A DNA stretch of 64,000 nt. It comes from Saccopteryx bilineata (taxonomy: Eukaryota; Chordata; Mammalia; Chiroptera; Emballonuridae). The stretch is taken from assembly GCF_036850765.1 (NCBI RefSeq), contig NC_089498.1, forward strand, positions 55,665,795-55,729,794, in the 5' to 3' direction. This document shows positions 11,938 to 22,766 of the stretch, in pieces; position 1 is the stretch's first letter, and each line of letters begins with the position of its first letter. Below the pieces are notes generated by a model. That model saw only the letters and a list, made by a program, of their open reading frames with translations, was not told the origin of the DNA and made no database searches. A program made the translations under genes and the position numbers.

Positions 11938-12137
11938 GTATTTTTTAAAATTGATTTTAGAGAGAGAGAGAATTTTAAAGAGAGACAGGAAGGAAGAGCG
12001 ATAAGAAGAAACATCAATTTGTTGTTTATACATTAACTTATTCATTGATTCTTGCATATGCTCTGATCAGGGATTGAACTCGCAATTTTGGTCTATGGAG
12101 ATGACGCTCTAACCAATTGAGCTAACTGGCCAGGGCA
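11938..12137 (-). mobile_element. tRNA-headed SINE, fourth type (D)
   Basis: On the minus strand it reads GCCCTGGCCAGTTAGCTCAA, TTGGTTAGAGCGTCATCTCC and then a B-box-like GAGTTCAATCCCTGATCAG, ending in a short CT tract and A-rich tail. It has a different anticodon-arm region from types A to C and no extended body. It looks like a short, older bat SINE. Confidence 0.8.
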
Positions 12138-12164
12138 GAATTCTGTACTTTTATTCTTTTCCTT

Positions 12165-12850
12165 TATTTAGAAAATTAAATTTAACATGGTATGACTGAT
12201 AAATAAGAGTACATAGGTTTCAGGTAAACATTTCTATAGCATTTCAACTGTTGATTGTGTTGTGTACCCATCACCTAAAGTCAGATCATTCTCTGTCACT
12301 GCATACTTATCCCTCTTTAATCCTCTCCCCCACCTCCTTCTCCATAACTCCCTGCCCTGGTTACCAGTTCACTTTTATCTATGTTAATGAGTCTCAGTTT
12401 TATATCCCACCTATGTATAAAATCACATAGTTCTTAGCTTTTTCTGATTTACTTATTTCACTCAGTATAATGTTCTCAAAGACCATACATGTTGTTAATG
12501 GCGATATGTCATCATTTCTTATGGCTGAGTACATACCATATCGTCTTTATCTAATCCTCTGTTGAAGGACACTTTGGTTGTTTCAGTGTCTTGGCTACTG
12601 GGAATAATGCTGCGATAAACATGGGGGTGCATTTGTCTTTATATACCAAGGGTTTCAAGTTTGCTGGGTCAAACCATTATGCAGAGTGGCTGCTTCATTT
12701 AATATTGTTATTAGTAATGCATGAGTGTTCCAATTTCCTTGCATCCTTAAAGCTTTTGAATCTTATGTTTTTATTTTTACTTTAGCTAATTCAATAGGTA
12801 TGTAATAACATTTCATTTTGATTTTATTTCATATTTCCCTAGTAGATAAA
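12165..12850 (-). mobile_element. L1 3' end fragment
   Basis: Read on the minus strand this matches the final ~700 bp of the L1-a and L1-b elements: the ORF2 C-terminus (motif ending ATCATTTCTTATGGCTGAGT on the plus strand), then the C-rich (G-rich in sense) 3' UTR and CATCACCTAAAGTCAGAT. It is diverged and full of stops. Confidence 0.88.
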
Positions 12851-14190
12851 GATAAAGAAAAGCTTATGAAATAATTAAATAAAGATTTATTTTACATATT
12901 CTGGATCCTAAAATTCTCTGTAATGTACTCTAAATGGAATATTTATTAAAACATACAGAACACTCTTATTTTCTATTCTGATAAACAAGTCAAATGCTAA
13001 AGCCATTTATGTGGTATATACTAAGTAAATAATGCTGGTAAGACATTGAGAATCAATCTCTGAAGCTTTTAGGGTTCTCACATTTATAGTTATTTCTCTA
13101 ATATTAAGCACGTTTATGAACACCTGAATGTTATAAGAACACATCGCAGAAAGGTGTTACATGAAAACAAAACAAAAACACAAAATGAAAACTAGTAAAC
13201 AGATAAAAAGAAACAAATTAGGGTTAAATTGTTATTAAAAAGTAAGATTGTAAACATTTTTTTTCTTAAGTGATAAAGTTCATGTTTTTCAAAAAAGAAT
13301 TCAAAGAAGTAACAGATTTCTCTCTTCCACAGTGACTTCTGGTAAACCAAGCTTTTACCTATGAAAAAAATGTTTTTTATTGTCAGACTTTTCTAATATC
13401 CAAAGACAATGCTTAAATATCATTGTCATTTACTTAGAAAATTTGAAAAGATATTCCAATTGGAGATAGTGATAAAGGCTTTATGTATTTCAAAATAGAT
13501 TCTGAAAATAAAATAACCATTGAAATAAATTTACCTTAACTGTTAATCCACTGGATTAATTTTTGGTAAGTAATTCAACATTAAAGGGGAAAAAAATACA
13601 TGGTTATGTAAATGAAAAAAATGTAATGCCTTTGAGAAAAGCTGGGCTCATTAAAAGAGTTTATTCAACTTATAGGAGAAACTTGCTTTTCACAACAAAA
13701 TGTATATGGTTTCTTGATATTCCCTAATATTTCTTAGGACATGTCTTTGTGGATAGCAAATTCAGTTCTAATGGCATCACAGAGGCAAGTAATTATTCAA
13801 GAAGACCATATTTGACCTTTTATTTTATTCAGAGGGTGTATTTTCTGCGCATAAACTTAAAATTTCATGCTAAACATGAAAAATGGTGGAATGTATTAGA
13901 GTTATGAGAATGAGATCACTGTTTGGAAGAAGTCCTTATTACTGTAGCCCAAAGTAACAATGTGAAGAGAACCAGTAAAATGATTTTTATCTTTGTCTCT
14001 TTATCTTTATCTTGGTGCCTTCTGACTGATTTGTCCCCTCTTCCACCTATTTTCCATCCTTCAAACTGATGCATTATCTGATTATAGAAATGAATAGAAC
14101 AAAAGCTATTAAATCTACAATAGACCTAGAGTCATTACTAAGAAAAGTAAACATTACCAATTTAAAGAGGCTTCAAAATAAATTGAAAAT
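12851..14190. other. Unique AT-rich DNA, nothing recognised
   Basis: No recognisable repeat, exon or RNA gene. Confidence 0.45.
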
Positions 14191-14540
14191 ATTCCTGATC
14201 CGTGGTGGATAGAACATTGACCTGGGGAAGCTGTCATCCCCAGTTCAGAACCCCAAGGTCGCCAGCTTGAGTGAAGGCTTGTAGGCTTGAGTGTGGACTC
14301 ACAACTTCAGTGCAGAGTCATCAACTTGAGTGCTGCCTCATCCATATGATCTTCAAGGTTGTTGGCTTGAGCAAGGGATCACTGGCTCAACTTGAGCCCT
14401 CTGGTCAAGGCACATATGAGAAGGAATCAATGAACAACTAAAGTGAAGCAACAATGAGTTGATGCTTTTCATCTCTGTCCTCTATCCTCTATCTCTCCCT
14501 GTCTGTTTCTCTCCCTCTCCAAAATTTAATTAACTAAAAA
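14191..14540 (+). mobile_element. tRNA-headed SINE, type C, diverged
   Basis: Starts near TGATCCGTGGTGGATAGAAC, followed by GTTCAGAACCCCAAGGTCGC (B-box area), repeated GCTTGAGTG units, GGTCAAGGCACATATGAGAA, CAATGAACAACTAAAGTG and a CT-rich tract. Type C by its body repeats and 3' block. Confidence 0.82.
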
Positions 14541-15124
14541 TGTCATTTTATTATAGACTTTATAAAACATATAGTATCTCTTCTCCCATCATAATTATTA
14601 CTACAGATACAGATTCAGACATAGCTATTAATTGATAGCTCTCACAGGGCTACTTACATTTTGTAGGCAGCTTGTGATTGCACACCATGGACTCAGGTAC
14701 TTGTGCTCTGGATCTACAAACTCTGCAGTTGAAGGCAATGATAAACAATAGCTGAACTTGTATTTTTCTTTTCCTGTATTTTTTCTTTCCTGTTTGGTTT
14801 ACTTTGAAAACTTTATGATGAGATATTCCAAAATGAAATATGACACTGTATAGAAAGATGAGACTCCCAGGTTGGAAAGCACTCAGTTACTGCTGAGAAC
14901 AAGTATAAACAGGGTCATTGCTAAGACAGAACCAGAGGCTGATGTGCATAAAGGCAAAAGGAAACTGCAACGCTGCACCACACACTCAATAGGAACATGG
15001 AACGTAAGGAAAATGAAACAAGAAGTGGAACATGTAAACAGTGCAATGCTTGGTGTTAGTGAAAGAAAATAGACTGGAATTGAACACTTTCAGTCAGACA
15101 ACTCTGAAGTGTTCTATGTTAGAA

Positions 15125-15457
15125 ATGCAAGAAGAGGCTCTAGCCGGTTGCTCAGTTGGTTATGAGCATCGTTTGGAAATGACAAGGTTGTGGGTTCAAT
15201 CTTTGGTCAGGGTATACACAGGAAGCAGCCAAGGAATGCATGACTGATTGGAACAACAAATGGATTCCTCCCTTTTTGCTCTCTTCCTCTCTCTGTTTCT
15301 CTAATAATCAATAAAAATTTAGTCCTGGCTGGAGAGCTTGGTTGTTTGGAGTGTCATCCCAGAGTATGGAGGTTACCAGTTCAATTTCCCAGCAAGGGCA
15401 TATCAGTGTACTTATTTCTTTCTTCCCCTGCTTCTCTCAAAAAAATATGCAAGAAGA
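15125..15457 (+). mobile_element. Two SINEs in tandem sharing one outer TSD
   Basis: The first SINE (about 15136-15320) starts GGCTCTAGCCGGTTGCTCAG and ends in CTCTAATAATCAATAAAAA. The second (about 15323-15446) starts AGTCCTGGCTGGAGAGCTTG and ends in TTCTCTCAAAAAAAT. The 11-bp repeat ATGCAAGAAGA flanks the pair (15125-15135 and 15447-15457), and no separate duplication is clear between them. Either the second was inserted into the first one's tail or a dimer was transposed as a unit. Confidence 0.8.
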
Positions 15458-16836
15458 AATGGAGTGGGTTAAACACTGAGGCAAGATGTAGCACAGGCAG
15501 TTAGGAGCCAGAATGCAAGGTCAGACCGAATAATATCACTCAGACTTCTAGGATAATCTATTAACATAATCATCATTCAAGTTTATGCTCTAACTACAAA
15601 AGCTAAAAAGATGAAATTGAAAGCTTTTATGAAAGTATCCAAGAAGAAATTTTTCCCATACCAAAATCAAACATGTTGATAATTATAGGTGTTGGAAAGC
15701 AAAAATAGAAAATAAGTGGAAACCAATGTAATCAGAAATTTGGAATAAGAATTAATAATGAAGCAGGAGATCAGCTCATGAATTTTGGTGACCCAAAAAT
15801 TTCTACATTACAAACACATGTTTCAAATAACCAAACAATACATGAACATCACCAGATGGTCAATAAAGAAATCAAATAGACTATAAAATTGGACACAGTG
15901 GAAGCTGTATTCTCTCTGCCATAATAAGACTGGAAGCAGATTGTGGTACTGACTACAAACTGTTAAAATGAAACATTAAAGAGAAGCTTAGAAAAAACAC
16001 TAAAATAATTGTAATCTCAAATATAACATAAATAGCATTCCTGATGGATTTAAAGTCCACATAAAATATTATTCACATTGTTAAACCTAATTGACCAAGA
16101 ACCAGGACAACTATAGACTGAAACTGGAAATGTTATTATGGAAGAATATGAAAAGATAATGCCAACAGTCAAAAGGAAGGAAAAATCAAGTTAAATGGGT
16201 GGAAATAACAGTAAAAATTGTTAAAGATAGGTAAGCAGTAAAAGTTACAAGTGACAATAGGGTTAGAATTCCAAGTGCAGTTTTTCAATGACTATCACAT
16301 AGAGATAAGAACACTATCATAATAGTCTATGTAAGAAGACAGAAGAGAACACCAAAGAAGGAAAAACAAGAGATCTCTACAAGAAGATTCAAGAAATAAA
16401 AGGGAAATATAAAGCTAGACTAAAAATATTGAACAACCAATAAAGAAGCACATTATCTGACCAGGAGAAAATAAAAGGATGGTGGAAACAGTGTACTTAT
16501 AATCTTGACGGAAGAGAAGAAAGCATGGCAGAAACCTCTGAAGGCAATTTCTCTGAAAAAGAACCAGTTTCTCCAAGAAGTAAAGTGAAAGCTGCCCTGA
16601 AAATAACTGAGAAGAAACAAATTACCACATATAAATGGGATGACGATTTACTTGTTTCAAGCTACAGAGACTGAATCATCAAAATTCTCACAAGGATATG
16701 TCAATAAATATGGAAAATGAAACAAAGGCCTACAGACTGAAAATGTTCAGTATCTCAATTTTCAAGAAAGAAGAAACCAAGGAGTGCAATAACTATTGTA
16801 CATTACTCTAATTTCCCATGCAATGTAGCAATGCTC

Positions 16837-16973
16837 AAGGTGAAGCAACATGGCCTGACCTGTGGTGGCGCAGTGGATAAAGCATCAACCTGGAAACACT
16901 GAGGTTGCTGGTTTGGAGCCCTGGGCTGGCCTGGTCAAGGCACATATGGGAGTTGATGCTTCCTGCTCCTCCC

Positions 16974-17020
<47 letters not shown>

Positions 17021-17078
17021 CGCTCTCTAAAATGAATAAATAAAAAAAATTATTAAAAAAAAAAAAGGTGAAGCAACA
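16837..17078 (+). mobile_element. Full-length type-B SINE with 14-bp TSD, inside the RTE LINE
   Basis: The element is 16851-17064. Its head GGCCTGACCTGTGGTGGCGC is followed by GCAGTGGATAAAGCATC, the block GGTCAAGGCACATATGGGAG, a (CT)n run of over 50 bp and a 3' end with AAAATGAATAAATAAAAA. The duplication AAGGTGAAGCAACA is perfect at 16837-16850 and 17065-17078. Confidence 0.95.
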
Positions 17079-17524
17079 AAGACTTCTATCTTATTTGGAG
17101 CAACAACTGCCAGATGTTTACACTGGATTCAGAAAAGGGAGAGGCATTTGAGATGCCATTGCCAATATTTGTGGGATATTAGAGTGCTCTAACGAGTTTC
17201 TATGCTTTACAAACTACAGCAAAGCCTTTGATGGTATGGGGTGGTAAAAAACTATGGGTTGTTCTGTAAATAAAAAACAAACAAACAACAACACCAAAAA
17301 TAAAACAAATCAAAACAGGACTTGGTCATTTTGATATCTAACCTGTGCTGGAGATAGGAAGCCACTCTCAAGACAGATATGGAGAGACAGATGGTTTATT
17401 AAAGGTAAACATGTCAGAAAAGTGTGCATTTTATCTATTTGTTTAATCTATGCAAAACATATACAAAAATATGGGCTAGCCTCAGAGGAAAGAGGAGTGA
17501 AATTGATCAAAGAAATATCAAAAG

Positions 17525-17880
17525 TGAAGATAGTCTGACCAGGTGGTGGCACAGTGGATAGAGCGTTGAACTGGGATGCAGAGGACCCAGGTTTGAAACC
17601 CCGAGGTCACCGGCGTAGGCACAGGCTCATTCGGCTTGAGTGGGAGCTCACCAGCTGGAGCGTGGGGTCACTGACTTGAGCACGGGATCATGGACATAAC
17701 CCCATGATCACTGGCTTGAAGCTCAAGGTCAATGGCTTGAGCAAGGGGTCATTCAGTCTGCTGTAGTCCCCTAGTCAAGGCACATATGAGAAAGCAATCA
17801 ATGAACATCAAAGGTACTTTGTCCCTTTCTCTGTCTCTCTCTCTGTCTCTGTCAAAAAAAAAAAAAAAAGTTAAGATAAG
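17525..17880 (+). mobile_element. Type-C SINE inside the RTE LINE
   Basis: The copy (about 17535-17868) starts TCTGACCAGGTGGTGGCACA, contains CAGAGGACCCAGGTTTGAAA, several GGCTTGAGC-type body repeats, CAAGGCACATATGAGAAAGC, a short CT tract and an A16 tail. The flanks AGTGAAGATA and AGTTAAGATA match at 9 of 10 positions. It sits immediately before the ADDTK motif of the host LINE. Confidence 0.9.
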
Positions 17881-18650
17881 CAGATGATACCAAAGTACTA
17901 GCATAAAATAGTAATGATTTGAACATCTTCTGATGCAAGTAAGGCAAGAAAGTGATAAAGCAGGACTGTATTTGAACATCAAGAAGACAAAAATCAAGAA
18001 GACAAAACTAAAAAGGAAATGCGTAACTTTAACATTAACAACGAAAAAAACAAAATTATGAGAGATTTTGCTTACCTTGATTCAGTCATTTATTCAGTTG
18101 GAGACAATTGCCAAGAAATTAAAAAATGGTTGAGTCTCAGAAAACCAACAATCGAAGAATTAGAGAAGATTACCAAGAGCAAAGATGTGTCCTTAGAGAC
18201 CAAGCCTAAGTTCATATTCTCCATTACTATGTACAAATGAAAAATGTATAGTGAAGAAGGCTGATATTGAAAAAAAAAGTAATATGAAATATAGTATTAG
18301 AGGAGAGCTCCACAGATACCCTGAATCACCAGAGAAACAAACAAGTGAGTCCTAGAACAAAGTAAGCCTGAAACTTTATTGAAGACAAAACAACAAAACT
18401 GAAGCTGTCCTACTTCAGGCATATCATGAGAAAGCAGGGTTGTGGAAAAAATAGCACTGTGAAAAATAAAAGACAGCAGGAAAAGATGAAGACCAAATAG
18501 GAGATGAATTGACACCATAGAAAAAGCCATAGACAGGAGTCTACAGGTGCTGAGTGGAACTATTGAGGACAGGACATTGTGGACATCATTTATCCATAAG
18601 ATCACAAGAAGTCAGTTGACTCAATGGCACATAATACACACACCCTGGGA

Positions 18651-20669
18651 GCAAAATAGGTGAGTAGATATTCACATATACGTTAAATATGTGTGTATAT
18701 ATTCTCATTCAGTTATTTTAAATGACAGTAATATAATCATAAAGATTTATACTTTGTAGCTATGTATTGGGTCTACAGTTATATGTATATATTTGCAGAT
18801 CTACAGATACTTAGTCTCACAAGTATGTAATTGATATGTAATTATATCATGAAAAATGAAATTTTTTATTATTAACACCTGAGTATTTCTAGACATTTTC
18901 CTCAGCCTGCTCAAAAAAAAAAAAAAAAAAAAAAGGACGCAGGATTGGCACACTTAAGTCTCTTACTCTATCAGCCCCCTAAGAAGCATCTTACCTTCTT
19001 TCAGCTTGTCATTACATCAAATCTTTTGTGAGAATAAGAGAAAAACTAGCAATATGAGTGTAGAAGTGAAGAAAGTCAACTGAGAAGAAAGAAATGAAAG
19101 TAAGTATTAAAACACAAGATACGTGTATATTTGATATGAGAAAAAGGTGATTTAAAGCTATGTTCTTAAAGATGTTTAATGCATAGTATTTGATAAATAT
19201 TTCAAAAACACAAATTGTTTGGGTTAGTGAATTACATAATTTACTTCTGGGTTAAGTTTTTTTTTTTCTTGACACATTCAAATTATACAATGACTCATCC
19301 ATTTATTGACATTTTAAATTAACATAACCACTTAACTTTTTTATTGAGAGTTCATTTTCACCATGACTGCCAATCTAAAATAATGTTTTGGAAGAAAAAT
19401 GGATTGGCAAAGAGACAATGTGGGAATATCTCTGATAATAAAATTTTGTTTTTGAAGACATTGCACATGTAAGGGCTGGACGATTTCGGTAAAGAACTTT
19501 AATTACATGGTATTTTTTTTAGTTCACTAACTTGATTTAGCCTAATAAATAGACCACAATATTTTCAGGTAAATATTTGTAATTAACTGTCAAATCCAAC
19601 CTGTTAAGAATGTAAAGTCTTATCTAGAATGTAGTGAGGAAATACTGGTTCAAGTTTGTTGCTATTAAATTAATTCAAAATTTTGTCAAGTCCCACAAAT
19701 TGAAATCCATGCCCGGGAGAACTTAGTCCTTACTGATGACTTAAAGTCAAACATATTTTTGAACTATTGACACAAATTTTCACTAAAATCTAGAGAAACT
19801 GCACAGACTTCTGCCTTAGAAGTGTGTGTGTGGTGGGGGGGGGAGAGAAACATTCTCTGTTGTAGATAGAAAATTCCATGATAATGATAAGTGGGTGGAC
19901 ACAAGCACAAGCCAAGAAATCTTACTGCATAGAAGAAACTTTTCAAGTCTTCAAATAAAAGTTGCCAAGCCAAAATATTTGTGAGTTTCTTTTTTTCTAT
20001 ATAGGGCTCAGTATAAAAATGGATTTATAAAAACTTAGGAAATGACTGAAATTCAACATGGCAAAATTTACTTTTGTACTGAATGAGAATAAAAGAAAAT
20101 CTACTATAATGTGCATTCTGTGAAGGGAAATTATACAATTTTTTGAGGCTTAAAAGCATCTTTTCTGAAAGGAGTGTTATAAAAATCAAGAATTGGTAAG
20201 TGCTATTGACATTTTTGCTACTCTGAAATCTTGCTGTTAGGAAGCCTAATTAGGGCTCATTTAAGGAAGAGATGAATTTATCTGCAGGACTGCCCAATGT
20301 GGTCCTTACCAAATAGAGGGAAAGAACTAAAAAACAAAACAAAATAGGATTGATGCAGTGATACAAATTGCTCCTCTCCTTGCATCAGGCTATTTGGAAA
20401 AGAGAGCCAGAGCCAAACTTGGTTTTTAGGTTAAGATTGTGCAGTACTGACCATAAAACCAATTGCTATAGTCAATGATTAATCAGTCACAGTCTTTCTG
20501 TAGACCCCACTGTAAATAAAAAATGGTTCAAATCTGTGGGATATTATTGACATTCCCATAGGTTTTAATTTTGATGAACAGAAATATATAGTTACTTATC
20601 TCAAATTTATTTTTATTTGTCATAATTTATATTATAGCTCTTGCTTAAGTGATTTTTAATTTGAGTGTT
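18651..20669. other. Mostly unique DNA with a long A-run
   Basis: There is an A run of more than 20 at about 18914-18935 without a clear retrotransposon body upstream, and a G8 run near 19835. No repeat family, exon or RNA gene was recognised. Confidence 0.4.
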
Positions 20670-20862
20670 TATGGCGCAGTGGCCAACTTGGAATGCTGAG
20701 ATCACGGGTTCAGAACCCTAGGCTTGCCTGGTCAAGGCGCATACGGGAGTTAATGGTTTCTGCTCTCCCCTGCCCCTTCTCTCTCACTCTTTCTTTCTCT
20801 CTCCTCTTTCTCCTTCTCTCTCCTCTCTGAAATGAATAAATAAAACTTTAAATTTTTTTTAA
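20670..20862 (+). mobile_element. Type-B SINE, head truncated
   Basis: Begins within the head at TTATGGCGCAGTGGCCAACT, then GGGTTCAGAACCCTAGGC, TGGTCAAGGCGCATACGGGA, a CT-rich tract and TGAAATGAATAAATAAAAC. Standard type-B order, missing the first head bases. Confidence 0.88.
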
Positions 20863-20944
20863 ATAAATTGAACATTCGTTACAGAACACCAAGTTTTACA
20901 AAAAAAGAACATAATAGACTCAAATTTTATTTCTCCAAAAGTTT

Positions 20945-21008
20945 ATCTAGAGCAGCGGTTCTCAACCTGTGGGTCGCGACCCACAGGTTGAGAACCGCTG
21001 ATCTAGAG
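20945..21008. mobile_element. 48-bp perfectly palindromic hAT micro-element with 8-bp TSD
   Basis: Positions 20953-21000 are a perfect inverted repeat of two 24-bp arms with no spacer; the outer part of each arm is CAGCGGTTCTCAACCTGT. The 8-bp duplication ATCTAGAG flanks it at 20945-20952 and 21001-21008. CAG termini plus an 8-bp TSD identify a hAT insertion, and the arm matches, from memory, one end of the SPIN hAT family. Nothing but the doubled terminus is present, so it was moved in trans by a transposase from elsewhere. Confidence 0.95.
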
Positions 21009-22574
21009 GCATATGAGAAAAACTAGACTAATTCTTAATAAAATAAAAAAAGAAAGAAGTGTGTTTGGATTAGAAGTAGAGGAAACCTATTTTAAAATGG
21101 CATATATGAATAGCAAAAATTGACCTTCATACCTTATAATAGGCTAAGATATATTAACATATGACATATCATAATTTTTCCCTTAATCTAAAGCTTATGT
21201 ATATGGTAACAATTCAGTCCTTATTTCTATAGTGCTCAGGTCTCACATACCATCAGCTACCAGTTGTTCAGTGGAGTAACAGGTCTTGCTGAATATTTAG
21301 ATGAGCAGATGTAAACACAGGAGGAAAGGGAAGGTATCATCAAAATATCAGGCTCATAAAGAATTTTACTCAGGGATTTTGAATAAAGCAGTTGGAGATC
21401 TATTAATAAAGCACTTTATACATTTATATGATGAAGATGAGAAAAATGGGATTTACAAGAAAACATAAAATTGATTCTCTTTCATGATGTTCCATGGGGC
21501 ATGATCAATATGAAATTGCATATTAGTTCTTATAGTTTGTTCTCTCACTGTGTTATATAGAATCATAATAGTCATGAGTATAATCTCTCTCAAATTTATA
21601 AATATAGAGAAAATATATATGTGCTGAGGGGGAAAAATGGTTGTCCTTGAAATAAATATCTTTTGTTCTTTAAGTTGTTTATAGCAGCAGACAATTATAT
21701 TAGTAATCTGCTTAAATAAAATTGTCAACATACATACAATTCCAGAAAGTGATAAACTTATCCAAGATATTAACAATTTTTAAATGATAACAGAAAATAT
21801 AGTTTTTCTACTTTATAACAATCACTGAGGTTTATACCTGAGATGTATAAGAAATCAACTGTCCTTTAAAAATAACAAGTTAGGTATACAGTCTTACAAA
21901 CAATAAGACTATATGTCGCCCTAACATCAGACAGCAAAAAAAAAAGGACATAAACTAAATGCAAACATATTGACCAGAAATAAAATATATAGAGTTACTT
22001 TTCATAAAATCCTAAACAGAAATATCTTTCTCCTTTTCCTTAGCAAACTAATATCTCAGTTTCTCTGCGTATCCAGGTAACACAGCAATCGCAGCAGAGT
22101 TCACCTCTCTGTTGGCTCTCTGTGACAGACATTATTACATTCTACCCATTATCCCTTACCATTTTTTTTCCCATAGCATTCAGTTGGTTAAGAGCACTGA
22201 CTTAACTTGCAACAAATTTAGCCAAAAGACTTATCTGGATAATAATTTGTAAGCAGAAGTCCTCTTGAACATCAGTGTTTTTGATTAAAAGAAATGGGTT
22301 CTCCTGGAAGGTTAGTGTTTTTTTTTTCTTTGTAGAATTCACATGTAATACTCTGTGGTGCAAAAGCAGTCTTGCGGATCTGAGAAAGATAGCTACACAC
22401 TAGTAATGGTGAAGTCAAAGGGGAGAGGGAGTCTGGGTTCCAAATGGAAGCCACCATTTAGATATCTTGGTACTTGAGAAAAATAAGTAAAATTCTCAAT
22501 TTAAAATATTGGCATATAGTTTATGTTTAACAAAAGAATCATAGTTAACTATCATTAAATAAAGTTGCATTTTT
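21009..22574. other. Unique DNA, nothing recognised
   Basis: No repeat family, exon or RNA gene recognised; frames are short. Confidence 0.45.
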
Positions 22575-22766
22575 GCTATATTATATACTTTTTTAAATAA
22601 ATTTTTATTAATGGTAATGGGATGACATTAATATATCAGGGTACATATATTCAAAGAAAACATGTCTAGGTTATTTTGTCATTAAATTATGTTGCGTACC
22701 CCTCGCCCAAAGTCAGATTGTCCTCCGCCACCCTCTATCTAGTTCTCTGTGCCCCTCCCCCTCCCC

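Larger units (their letters stand above)
14820..18650 (+). mobile_element. Decayed RTE-clade (BovB/BDDF-like) LINE, interrupted by SINEs
   Basis: Scattered translated motifs in colinear order match an RTE-type LINE polyprotein. They are IGTWNVRKMKQ (about 14990-15023, endonuclease start), an endonuclease stretch near 15840-15965 ending in a degenerate EADCGTDYKLL, TGFRKGRG near 17127, LCFTNYSKAFDGM near 17205, ADDTKVLA near 17880 (polymerase active-site region), DSVIYSVGDNCQEIKK near 18081, and a C-terminal TRSQLTQW near 18608. The pieces lie in different frames and are broken by many stops and indels, so the element is dead. At least three SINE insertion events interrupt it (15136-15446, which holds two SINEs; 16851-17064; 17535-17868). 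RTE elements are L1-independent LINEs with an APE-type endonuclease; an internal RTE of about 3.2 kb remains after subtracting the SINEs. The exact 5' and 3' ends are estimates. It could be BovB-like or another mammalian RTE family. Confidence 0.82.

Noticed and set aside
18019..18240. 73-codon frame as a small host gene
   Set aside because: Its residues align with the C-terminal part of the RTE LINE reverse transcriptase, so it belongs to that fossil.
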